A stretch of DNA of 24,586 nucleotides from RGIG5327 sp045612485 (GTDB lineage Bacteria; Verrucomicrobiota; Lentisphaeria; Victivallales; UBA1829). Positions 13,450 to 20,191 of this stretch are shown here, piece after piece. How positions within the stretch are numbered: position 1 is the stretch's first letter; each line of letters begins with the position of its first letter. The position numbers and the translations under genes are program-made. The stretch is from the NCBI GenBank assembly GCA_045612485.1, contig JAZKZE010000079.1, forward strand, positions 1-24,586, read 5' to 3'. The notes below the pieces were generated by a model. It was not told the DNA's origin and searched no databases. It saw nothing but the letters and a program-made list of their open reading frames with translations.

Positions 13450-16400
13450 ATGAATCAGGCTGATAAAAAAAACTTTTCCACAATAAGACTTCTGGCAGGA
13501 ACCAATTTTTTAAGTTCTTTCAATCCGGCATTCTTCTGTACGTTCACGGCTCTTCTCGTTTTCCATGACACAGCAGTCTTTGAAAAACTGGCAATGAGTA
13601 TTCTTTTCACTTTTGCCCTCTTTGCCCTGCCGCTTCTTTTCACCGGAATACCGGAACACTATCTGACGACAAGATATTCCTGCCGGAATGTGGTGACGTT
13701 TTCCCGTTTCTTTGAATGTATCACGGCAATAGCGGCGGCAGCGATCCTTGCCCTGCCCGACAAAAGTGCATTCCTCTTCTTTCTGCCCGTACTGCTCCAG
13801 GGGATCGAATATGCCATGTACCGTCCCGCATTGAAGTGTTATACGGCAGAAATGGTTCCCCGGCACTTGCTGTCCAAAGCAAGTGCCCTTACAGAAGCCA
13901 CAACATTTTTCGGCATCGCGGCAGGTGCCTCCAGTGCAGCATGGCTCTACCATGTGCAAACACTCTTCGGCGGATGCGTTTTTTATGCTGGGCTTCTTTC
14001 TGCGATCCTTGCCCTGTATGCCCTGATCCTGGGAACAAGATTGCGTCCGGATCCGGCACTCAAGCATAATCTGCGTTTTTCAGAACTCCCCCGCCGGTGG
14101 CTGGATTCCCTGCGCCACCAGCCCAGATACAGGGAACTTGTCCTCACCGGGATCGGGGAAAGTTATATTTTTGCCATTATGATCTTTGTTGCTGCACTCA
14201 CCGTACAGTATATTTTCACTTTGCAGGAAGATTACACAACAAGTCTTCTCACCTCCTTTTTCCTTCTGCCTTCAGCAGTTCTGGGGTGTGCTTTCGGCTG
14301 TCTTGCCGGCGGCTGGCTTTCCAAAAACAATGTGGAACTGGGCCTCGTCCCGCCGTCCGTTCTTGCCATGACAGTATTCTCCCTTCTGACCGGCACCCTC
14401 CCCTACTATGCAGATGTAGTCATCGAAAGCGGACTTCTTGCCATTCTCCTGTTTTTCTTCGGTCTATTCTCCGGGATCATGCTCATTCCGGTACAGGCAT
14501 ATCAGGAATATTTTGTAAAAAAATCCCTGCGCAGTGCATTTTTCTCCTGGTTCTATCTGCCTTTCGGTCTGGGGATCCTTTCTGCAATAGCACTTTCCTG
14601 TCTGCTTTACCATTATAACATACCATTGCATACAGCAACCTCTCTTGTGGCAATATTCACCCTTCTGCTTGCCGCAGTCACCTTTACCTTCATGTCCCAG
14701 TTCCTTCTGCGGATGCTTATGAAGCTCCTGCTTTGTACTTTATACAGATTGAGAATCTTTCATAAAGAACGGCTTCCGGAAGAAGGTCCGGCACTCATTG
14801 TGGCAAACAGAGCCTCTTTTGTAGATATATTCTTTATTTCCGCAGCCACCACCCGTCCCATACGGTTCATGCTCCACGAAAGTTTTTTCCGCAACCCCTT
14901 CATGCGTCCCCTTTACCGGGGTGCGGGATTTTTTGAGGTCAATCCCACCCGTCCGAAAAAGCTGAAACTTCTCTTTGAACAGACAAAACAGGCCCTTGCA
15001 AAGGGGGAACTTGTCTGTGTTTTCCCGGAAGGGGAGATCACAAGAAACGGTACAATGTCCGAATTCAAGGACGGTGTGAGTGCCATGCTGCCGGAAAATA
15101 TGGAAGTACCCATCATCCCGGTCCGTATAGGGATGACCTGGGGAAGTATTTTTTCCTGTTATATGGGAAAATTCAAACTGCGTTGGCCCAACGAACTGCC
15201 GCATCCGGCAACGGTTACGATCGGTACCCCCCTGTCCCGTATGGTCAGCAGCTATGAGTTAAGGATCAAACTTACAGAACTTGCCGCTGAAACGGAATTG
15301 ATCTCCGGTCCGCAGGAACGGCCTTTCCACGCCCAGTTTGCATTTATAGCAAAAAAATTTCCTTTCCGCAGTATCATAAGGGAATTTACAAACGAAGGCG
15401 AACGCAAATGCAATAATATTTCCCTTCTGATCTCCGCCATTCTTCTCAGCAGGAAACTGCGGAAATTACAGGAGGAGGATTCCCCGCAGTATATGGGGGT
15501 CATGCTGCCCAACTCCATCCAGGCTGTCCTTGCAATATTCAGTATATTTTTTGCAGACAGAAGTCCTGCCATACTGAATTACACCGCCTCCAGGGAGTCT
15601 TTTGAACATGCAGTGAAAAAGACAGGAATAAAGAAGATCCTTACCAGCAGGGCATTTCTTAAACAGCTGAAAATGGAAGAAAGGGAAGATATGCTTTTCA
15701 TGGAAGATCTTATTCCCTGTACAGAAAATATTTTCCTGCGGATCTTCTGGAGTATTCCCGCCTTGTGTTTCACCACAAATGAGCTTATGAAACTTGTTTC
15801 CCCCGGCACATGGGAAGATGTGAACAGGACAGCAGTCATTCTGTTTTCCAGCGGAAGTACGGGACTTCCCAAAGGCATTATGTTGAGTCACCATAATATT
15901 ACAGGGGATGCCACAGCCGTGATCAAATCCATCGGCTGGAATAAAAATGACAGGATCCTGGGCAATCTGCCTATATTCCACTCTTTCGGATTGAATGTAT
16001 GTTTATGGCTTCCGGTGATCTCCGGTACGGAAACCATTCTTGTCCCCGGACCTCTGGAAGCCGGACTTATCGGAAAAGCCATGCTGGAAAGAAAACCCTC
16101 CGTTCTCATGGCGACCCCGGCATTTCTTCTTACCTACATGCGGCGTTGTCCGAAAGAAGCCTTCAAAAGTCTGCGTCTTGTCGTTACCGGGGCGGAAAAA
16201 CTCCGGGATGATATTGCCGACCGTTTCTTCAACATGACCGGTCTTGCCATTGCGGAAGGATACGGCTGCACAGAATTATCCCCTATCGTTTCCATCAATC
16301 TGGCCAACTCCCTTATGGAGCTGGGTACAACTGTGGCAAAGAGGGGAAGTATCGGACCGCCGGTACCGGGAGTATGTATCAAAATCGTCGATCCGGAAAC

Positions 16401-16914
16401 TTTTGAACTGCTTCCGGCCAATACAGACGGTCTTCTCATTGTAAAAGGTCCTGTTGTTATGCAGGGCTATCTGGGCGAACCGGAAAAGACAGCGGAAGTT
16501 CTGAAAGACGGCTGGTATATTACCGGAGATATTGCCCGCATGGATAATAACGGCTTCATCACCCTTACCGGCAGACTTTCCCGTTTCTCCAAGATAGCCG
16601 GAGAGATGGTCCCCCACGAACTTGTGGAAAGGGAACTCAATAATATCCTGCTTCTGGATGAACGTCTTCTTGCTGTTTGCGGAGCCCCGGATTCAAAAAG
16701 AGGGGAAAAACTTCTGGTATTTTATACAGATAGGGAAAGGATCGTTCCGGCGGATCTTATCCGGAATCTCCGGGAAAAAGGCATCCCCAATCTGTGGATA
16801 CCCAAAGAGGAAAACTTTGTATATATCGAAGTTCTCCCCATGCTGGGCAGCGGCAAACTGGATCTTTCCACTCTTGCAAAACTGGCAAAACGTCACGCCG
16901 GGGAAGAAGAGTAA
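13450..16914 (+). CDS. aas: LplT-PlsC-acyl-ACP synthetase fusion (Aas type, acylglycerophosphoethanolamine cycle)
   Basis: A 1154-residue three-part inner-membrane protein. Residues 1-430 form an MFS transporter (about 12 helices) of the lysophospholipid flippase LplT type. Residues 430-640 are a PlsC-like acyltransferase with FPEG at 525-528. Residues 650-1154 are an acyl-ACP/acyl-CoA synthetase, with the adenylation motif SSGSTGLPKG at 800-809, then YGCTELSP, YITGDIA and KIAGEMVP. The last two parts align along their length with E. coli Aas (for example LPLFHSFGL there, LPIFHSFGL here). The role would be uptake and re-acylation of lysophospholipids. Odd point: the acyltransferase HX4D motif reads NRASFVD (Arg454, codon AGA at 14809-14811) where the family has NHxSxxD, so the catalytic His is missing. 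The site before the ATG is weak. Confidence 0.93.
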   Translation: MNQADKKNFSTIRLLAGTNFLSSFNPAFFCTFTALLVFHDTAVFEKLAMSILFTFALFALPLLFTGIPEHYLTTRYSCRNVVTFSRFFECITAIAAAAILALPDKSAFLFFLPVLLQGIEYAMYRPALKCYTAEMVPRHLLSKASALTEATTFFGIAAGASSAAWLYHVQTLFGGCVFYAGLLSAILALYALILGTRLRPDPALKHNLRFSELPRRWLDSLRHQPRYRELVLTGIGESYIFAIMIFVAALTVQYIFTLQEDYTTSLLTSFFLLPSAVLGCAFGCLAGGWLSKNNVELGLVPPSVLAMTVFSLLTGTLPYYADVVIESGLLAILLFFFGLFSGIMLIPVQAYQEYFVKKSLRSAFFSWFYLPFGLGILSAIALSCLLYHYNIPLHTATSLVAIFTLLLAAVTFTFMSQFLLRMLMKLLLCTLYRLRIFHKERLPEEGPALIVANRASFVDIFFISAATTRPIRFMLHESFFRNPFMRPLYRGAGFFEVNPTRPKKLKLLFEQTKQALAKGELVCVFPEGEITRNGTMSEFKDGVSAMLPENMEVPIIPVRIGMTWGSIFSCYMGKFKLRWPNELPHPATVTIGTPLSRMVSSYELRIKLTELAAETELISGPQERPFHAQFAFIAKKFPFRSIIREFTNEGERKCNNISLLISAILLSRKLRKLQEEDSPQYMGVMLPNSIQAVLAIFSIFFADRSPAILNYTASRESFEHAVKKTGIKKILTSRAFLKQLKMEEREDMLFMEDLIPCTENIFLRIFWSIPALCFTTNELMKLVSPGTWEDVNRTAVILFSSGSTGLPKGIMLSHHNITGDATAVIKSIGWNKNDRILGNLPIFHSFGLNVCLWLPVISGTETILVPGPLEAGLIGKAMLERKPSVLMATPAFLLTYMRRCPKEAFKSLRLVVTGAEKLRDDIADRFFNMTGLAIAEGYGCTELSPIVSINLANSLMELGTTVAKRGSIGPPVPGVCIKIVDPETFELLPANTDGLLIVKGPVVMQGYLGEPEKTAEVLKDGWYITGDIARMDNNGFITLTGRLSRFSKIAGEMVPHELVERELNNILLLDERLLAVCGAPDSKRGEKLLVFYTDRERIVPADLIRNLREKGIPNLWIPKEENFVYIEVLPMLGSGKLDLSTLAKLAKRHAGEEE

Positions 16915-16936
16915 GAGAAAAATTTTTCCGATCTCA

Positions 16937-16984
16937 GCGGAGGAAGGTCCTTTTTAATGAAAAGATTTTTCCTCCGCCTTTTTT
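16937..16984 (+). terminator. Terminator of the PTS-IIA and Aas-fusion operon
   Basis: GCGGAGGAA (16937-16945) pairs perfectly with TTCCTCCGC (16969-16977), followed by CTTTTTT. It lies 22 bases after the stop of the fusion gene. Confidence 0.85.
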
Positions 16985-17001
16985 AAGCCGTCAAAAGAAA
17001 C

Positions 17002-17026
17002 AAAAAAGGCGGCAAAATCTGCCGCC
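17002..17026 (-). terminator. Terminator of hpf
   Basis: On the minus strand GGCGGC (17026-17021), a 7-base loop and GCCGCC (17013-17008) are followed by TTTTTT (17007-17002), 33 bases after the hpf stop. It stands tail to tail with the plus-strand terminator at 16937-16984. Confidence 0.8.
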
Positions 17027-17059
17027 GGTGTTCTTATTTTCCGCAAAGAGAGAAGTTTA

Positions 17060-17407
17060 TTACTCTTCCCCTGCGGCTTCTACGATTTCCACATCAGTGA
17101 AACGTTCACCCTGTTTCCCTGTATTGCGTTTATCAATGAGTTTTCTTGCCTGGACTGCGGTCTTGGCGATTGCAGCATCCACTGCTTTGAAAAGGTCAAA
17201 GTCCTCAACATCAGATTTGATGGTGTGGTGTTTGATGTTTACAAGGATGGAAACTTTTGCCCGTTTGCTGTCCTGCATGTCCAGAACGGCATGGGCGGAA
17301 ACGATCTTCAAAGTGAGATCATCAAATTCTGCCCGGATTGCACTTGCGACTCTTTCCCTGACATTTTCCGTGATGGTGAAATGTCTTCCGCTGACTGTGA
17401 TTTCCAT
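17060..17407 (-). CDS. hpf: Ribosome hibernation promoting factor
   Basis: A 115-residue protein of the HPF/RaiA family in its short form. These bind the decoding site of the small subunit when growth slows and keep ribosomes idle, alone or with a dimerisation domain that is absent here. The N-terminal strand and helix MEITVSGRHFTITENVRERV are typical, as is VKIHHTIKSDVE-like spacing at NIKHHTIKSDVEDFDLF and the helix AVDAAIAKTAVQARKLIDK. The tail EIVEAAGEE is acidic. A strong site (AAAGGAGGT) precedes the ATG. It has its own promoter (17437-17464) and terminator, and is next to rpsD, so both genes serve the ribosome though each is transcribed alone. Confidence 0.93.
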   Translation of the reverse strand: MEITVSGRHFTITENVRERVASAIRAEFDDLTLKIVSAHAVLDMQDSKRAKVSILVNIKHHTIKSDVEDFDLFKAVDAAIAKTAVQARKLIDKRNTGKQGERFTDVEIVEAAGEE

Positions 17408-17436
17408 ATTGACCTCCTTTGTTAGAGATTAGTGAC

Positions 17437-17464
17437 ACTATATCCCCGTCTTTGACCTTTTCAA
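17437..17464 (-). promoter_or_regulatory. Promoter of hpf
   Basis: On the minus strand TTGAAA (17464-17459), a 16-base spacer and TATAGT (17442-17437), about 30 bases before the ATG. Just upstream of the -35 box lies AAAAAAATCGATTTTTTT (17477-17494), a palindromic A/T tract that could act as an UP element. Confidence 0.6.
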
Positions 17465-17558
17465 GAGGAAAAAATAAAAAAAATCGATTTTTTTCTGTTT
17501 TTTTTCTTTTCATACCGCTTTTTTGGAAAAAATCCGGAAAAAACGGAAAAGAAGGCAT

Positions 17559-17592
17559 AAAAAAAGTGCGTCCCGGAAAGGAACGCACTTTT
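17559..17592 (-). terminator. Terminator of rpsD
   Basis: On the minus strand AAAAGTGCGT (17592-17583) pairs with ACGCACTTTT (17571-17562). The T run extends to seven bases (17565-17559). It lies 25 bases after the rpsD stop. Confidence 0.85.
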
Positions 17593-17616
17593 GAAAACAA
17601 CAGCCTGAGCTAATAA

Positions 17617-18219
17617 TCAGCGGGCGTAATACTCAACCACGCGGAGAGCTTCAACCTGAGCAGGAATTTCACCAAGCATAGGTTCACGCACGATGGTAAC
17701 GGTGAGGTTTTCTTTGTTGGAATCCAGATAGGGGGGAACCACGATATCTGTTCCTTTGGCAGCTTCTGCAATAGCAGGAGACTTGGCAGCGTCGATGGAA
17801 ACGACCTGGCCGGGTTTGAGAAGGTAGGAACCACGGTCAACGATCTTGCCGTCTACGCGGATGTGACGGTGGGAAACAAACTGTTTTGCAGCAAAAATGG
17901 TGGGAGCAAAACCGCTGTGGTAAACAACGGACTGCAAACGCATTTCGATGCGGCGCATCAGGTTTTCGTCTGTTCTTCCTTCGATACGTTTAGCAGCAAG
18001 GAAGGTGTTGCGGAGCTGACGTTCAGTGAGGCAGTAGTGAGCTTTGAGTTTCTGCTTTTCCTGCATCATTTCGCCGTAGGTGGAGAGTTTTTTGCGTTTA
18101 GCGTTTTTTCCCTGAAGGCCGGCGGCATAGGGACGTTTCACGCTGGGGCACTTTGCCATTCCCCAGACGCAGTAACCGATACGTCTGCAAAGTTTGTGTT
18201 TGGCTTGAGCTTGTTTCAT
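17617..18219 (-). CDS. rpsD: 30S ribosomal protein S4
   Basis: A 200-residue S4 protein of normal length. S4 is a primary assembly protein that binds 16S rRNA and also acts in translation fidelity. The N-terminal part (KLCRRIGYCVWGMAKCPSVK, then RPYAAG) precedes the S4 RNA-binding domain (RLQSVVYHSGFAPTIFAAKQ, then VSHRHIRVDGKIVD, about residues 90-140) and LKPGQVVSID. Cysteines 11, 17 and 24 do not fit the four-cysteine zinc knuckle, so this is the zinc-free type. The start follows AAAGGAAAAGGA. The gene stands alone, away from the alpha operon, and has its own promoter, a leader hairpin and a terminator. In several bacteria S4 controls its own translation through such a leader. Confidence 0.97.
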   Translation of the reverse strand: MKQAQAKHKLCRRIGYCVWGMAKCPSVKRPYAAGLQGKNAKRKKLSTYGEMMQEKQKLKAHYCLTERQLRNTFLAAKRIEGRTDENLMRRIEMRLQSVVYHSGFAPTIFAAKQFVSHRHIRVDGKIVDRGSYLLKPGQVVSIDAAKSPAIAEAAKGTDIVVPPYLDSNKENLTVTIVREPMLGEIPAQVEALRVVEYYAR

Positions 18220-18253
18220 TCCTTTTCCTTTCTCGTTAAAGAATTATTTTTTT

Positions 18254-18288
18254 CCGGAGGGTGTCAAGCATTTTTGGAGCCCTTCCGG
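18254..18288 (-). promoter_or_regulatory. Leader hairpin of rpsD, possible S4 autoregulatory site
   Basis: CCGGAGGG (18254-18261) pairs with CCCTTCCGG (18280-18288) with one bulged T, around an 18-base loop. On the minus strand it lies 35-69 bases before the rpsD ATG, within the predicted leader. No U tract follows, so it is not a terminator. Autoregulation by S4 is established in E. coli and Bacillus, but this fold is my inference. Confidence 0.4.
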
Positions 18289-18312
18289 TAATTTCTGAAA
18301 AATATTGCATAT

Positions 18313-18340
18313 AAAATAGCATCAGGACTGGAAAAGTCAA
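18313..18340 (-). promoter_or_regulatory. Candidate promoter of rpsD
   Basis: On the minus strand TTGACT (18340-18335), a 16-base spacer and TATTTT (18318-18313) give a leader of about 85 bases. A perfect TTGACA at 18267-18262 lacks a good -10 box. Confidence 0.5.
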
Positions 18341-18391
18341 GCGGACAATGTAAATTAATAAAGAAAATTTCAATACTTACAGGAGTTATCA

Positions 18392-19075
18392 ATGAAAATC
18401 ACCTTTCTTTTCACCTTTCTCATCTCTCTTTTTCTCATGACCGGATGTATCACGATCACCGACGACCCTTTCCTGGATGTGCCTGAATTTGAATTGAGAA
18501 CGATTTCTTTCTCTGAACAGAAAAAAAGCAGTGCAAAAATCAATACCTCCCGTTCCCACCTTATGCGCTGGAACATTCTGGGACCTGTCGCTCCGGTTTC
18601 TGCAAATGTGGATGTACCTGTTCTGGAAAATGAAAATATGCTCTGCGGAAGGATCGAAGCTCCCGCCGGAGCTTTGTGGCATGTAAGGATCTACAGAGAT
18701 GAAGGAAAGAAAGCCCCCGCCGCAGGATTCTGCAACTGGACAAACTCGCTGAAAAAATATAAAGGGAAAAATCTTTTCTACGGATGCAGTTCCTTTCTTT
18801 CTGATAAGGAATACAAAAATGTTTCCCTAACCCTTTCTGCGGCAGGAAGTGTATGCCTTTACTGGAACGGAGAGAAAAAAGGCGTGCTGAAAAAAAGCAA
18901 TCTTGACGGGAAAGAAGCCTTTGTCATCAAAGATCTTACCATCCGGGAAGGCGGCAACCGCCTTGTCCTCAAATATCTGGACGGGGAGAAAAATGAGACA
19001 TTACGCGGGGTATCCCTGAAATTCACTCTTGAAGAAAAAACTGTATCCGGGAGGAAAACAGCCTTGATTCGGTAA
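18392..19075 (+). CDS. Lipoprotein, unknown function
   Basis: A 227-residue protein with a lipoprotein signal peptide: MKITFLFTFLISLFLMTGC, with Cys19 in lipobox LMTGC. I do not recognise the mature part. It is beta-rich, for example SVCLYWNGEKKG near 160 and a strand ending NRLVLKYLDGE near 200. That pattern recalls the sugar-binding jelly-roll domains at the ends of some glycoside hydrolases (inference). The start has AGGAG upstream. It lies 172 bases from rpsD in divergent orientation. The fmt promoter overlaps its last codons, so the gene is expressed separately from fmt. Confidence 0.8.
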   Translation: MKITFLFTFLISLFLMTGCITITDDPFLDVPEFELRTISFSEQKKSSAKINTSRSHLMRWNILGPVAPVSANVDVPVLENENMLCGRIEAPAGALWHVRIYRDEGKKAPAAGFCNWTNSLKKYKGKNLFYGCSSFLSDKEYKNVSLTLSAAGSVCLYWNGEKKGVLKKSNLDGKEAFVIKDLTIREGGNRLVLKYLDGEKNETLRGVSLKFTLEEKTVSGRKTALIR

Positions 19076-19092
19076 GGGATGCAGGGTATATT
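19064..19092 (+). promoter_or_regulatory. Promoter of fmt and the RNase E/G gene
   Basis: TTGATT (19064-19069), a spacer of exactly 17 bases and TATATT (19087-19092) give a start near 19099, 36 bases before the fmt ATG. The -35 box overlaps the end of the lipoprotein gene. Confidence 0.65.
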
Positions 19093-19134
19093 ATATAAAA
19101 AGTAAAAACATTTCCGGAAAGCAGTGGATAGACG

Positions 19135-20106
19135 ATGACAACAAGAATATATTTTCTGGGCTCCGGCCCGTTTGCAGTACCCGTGTTGCAGCACCTTCTG
19201 AAAAGTGATAAAGTGGAGATCGTGAAGATCATCACCCAGGTGGATAAACCTGCCGGGAGAAAAAAGATCCTTACCCCCACACCGGTAGGGATCTGGTGCG
19301 ATGCAAACAATATTGCCTGTGAAAGAGTGAAAAGCGTAAACAAACCGGAATTTCACGAACAGGCACAGAAAGACGCTGTGGATATGTTTGTTGTAGTCTC
19401 CTTCGGTCAGCTTCTGAAAGAACCTACTCTCGCCCTGCCCAAGCTCTGCTGTATGAATGTTCATGCCTCTCTTCTTCCGGCATATCGGGGAGCCTCCCCC
19501 ATTATTTCCGCCATTCTTGCAGGGGAGGAAAAGACCGGAGTAACTTTCATGCTTATGGATAAAGGTCTGGATACAGGAGACATGCTGGAAACATGGGAAA
19601 TGCCCATTGATGAAAATATTACCGGTGAAGATCTGGAATATGCTCTTGCAGATTATGCAGGCAGTCACCTTGCCGACTGCATTGAAAAAGTTGCTTCCGG
19701 TGTTCTCAAAGGCGTTCCCCAGGATCACAGCAAAGCCACCCATACATGCAAGATCAGAAAATCTGACGGAGCGATCCAGTGGCAGAGTACAGTTGATGAG
19801 ATCCTGCGGAAAGTAAGAGCATTCCATTTGTGGCCCACTGCTTTCTTCACCTTTGCCCCGCAGGAAGGGGCAAGAAAAATGCTTGTAAAACTTACCGGAG
19901 CAGTAAAGGAAACCTTTGAAGAACCCCTCCCCCCTCCGGGAACGGTCACTGGTGTGGATAAAAAAGGTATCCTTGTTGCCTGCGGTAATGGAGTCATCCG
20001 TCTGACAAAACTTATCCCTGAAGGAAAAAAAGAGATGGCAAGTGCAGACTTTGCCAGAGGGTATCATCTTCAGCAGGGCATGAGTTTTTCCGACGGACTG
20101 CAATAA
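19135..20106 (+). CDS. fmt: Methionyl-tRNA formyltransferase
   Basis: A 323-residue protein of usual Fmt length. It transfers a formyl group from 10-formyltetrahydrofolate to methionyl-initiator tRNA, so translation starts with formylmethionine. The N-terminal Rossmann-like catalytic domain starts TTRIYFLGSGPFAVPVLQ. The catalytic residues are Asn108 and His110 in MNVHASLLPAYRGASPI and Asp146 in DKGLDTGDM. A C-terminal OB-like tRNA-binding domain starts near residue 210 (WPTAFFTF, then GTVTGVDKKGILVACGNGVI). No def gene lies next to it. The site before the ATG (AGTGGATAG) is weak. A promoter of its own lies 43 bases upstream, and the RNase E/G gene follows after 85 bases. Confidence 0.95.
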   Translation: MTTRIYFLGSGPFAVPVLQHLLKSDKVEIVKIITQVDKPAGRKKILTPTPVGIWCDANNIACERVKSVNKPEFHEQAQKDAVDMFVVVSFGQLLKEPTLALPKLCCMNVHASLLPAYRGASPIISAILAGEEKTGVTFMLMDKGLDTGDMLETWEMPIDENITGEDLEYALADYAGSHLADCIEKVASGVLKGVPQDHSKATHTCKIRKSDGAIQWQSTVDEILRKVRAFHLWPTAFFTFAPQEGARKMLVKLTGAVKETFEEPLPPPGTVTGVDKKGILVACGNGVIRLTKLIPEGKKEMASADFARGYHLQQGMSFSDGLQ

Positions 20107-20109
20107 AAA

Positions 20110-20168
20110 TTTTTCATTCCGCCAGCAGGCGGAAAATGCCGGAAGCAATGAAAAACTTTTTCCGGCAT
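20110..20168 (+). promoter_or_regulatory. Structured leader before the RNase E/G gene with two exclusive folds
   Basis: Three pairings overlap in 59 bases. TTCCGCC (20117-20123) pairs with GGCGGAA (20128-20134), loop AGCA. ATGCCGGAA (20136-20144) pairs with TTCCGGCAT (20160-20168), nine bases. TTTTTCATT (20110-20118) pairs with AATGAAAAA (20147-20155), nine bases, which lie in the loop of the second stem. The second and third cannot easily coexist. There is no U tract, so no ordinary terminator. RNase E of E. coli controls its own mRNA through leader hairpins; a like role here is inference. Confidence 0.5.
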
Positions 20169-20191
20169 CAAACTGCGAAAGACAGGATTTT

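Noticed and set aside
18238..18267. A second rpsD promoter using the perfect TTGACA at 18267-18262
   Set aside because: At 16-18 base spacing there is only ATTCTT or TTCTTT, and the box overlaps the leader hairpin.
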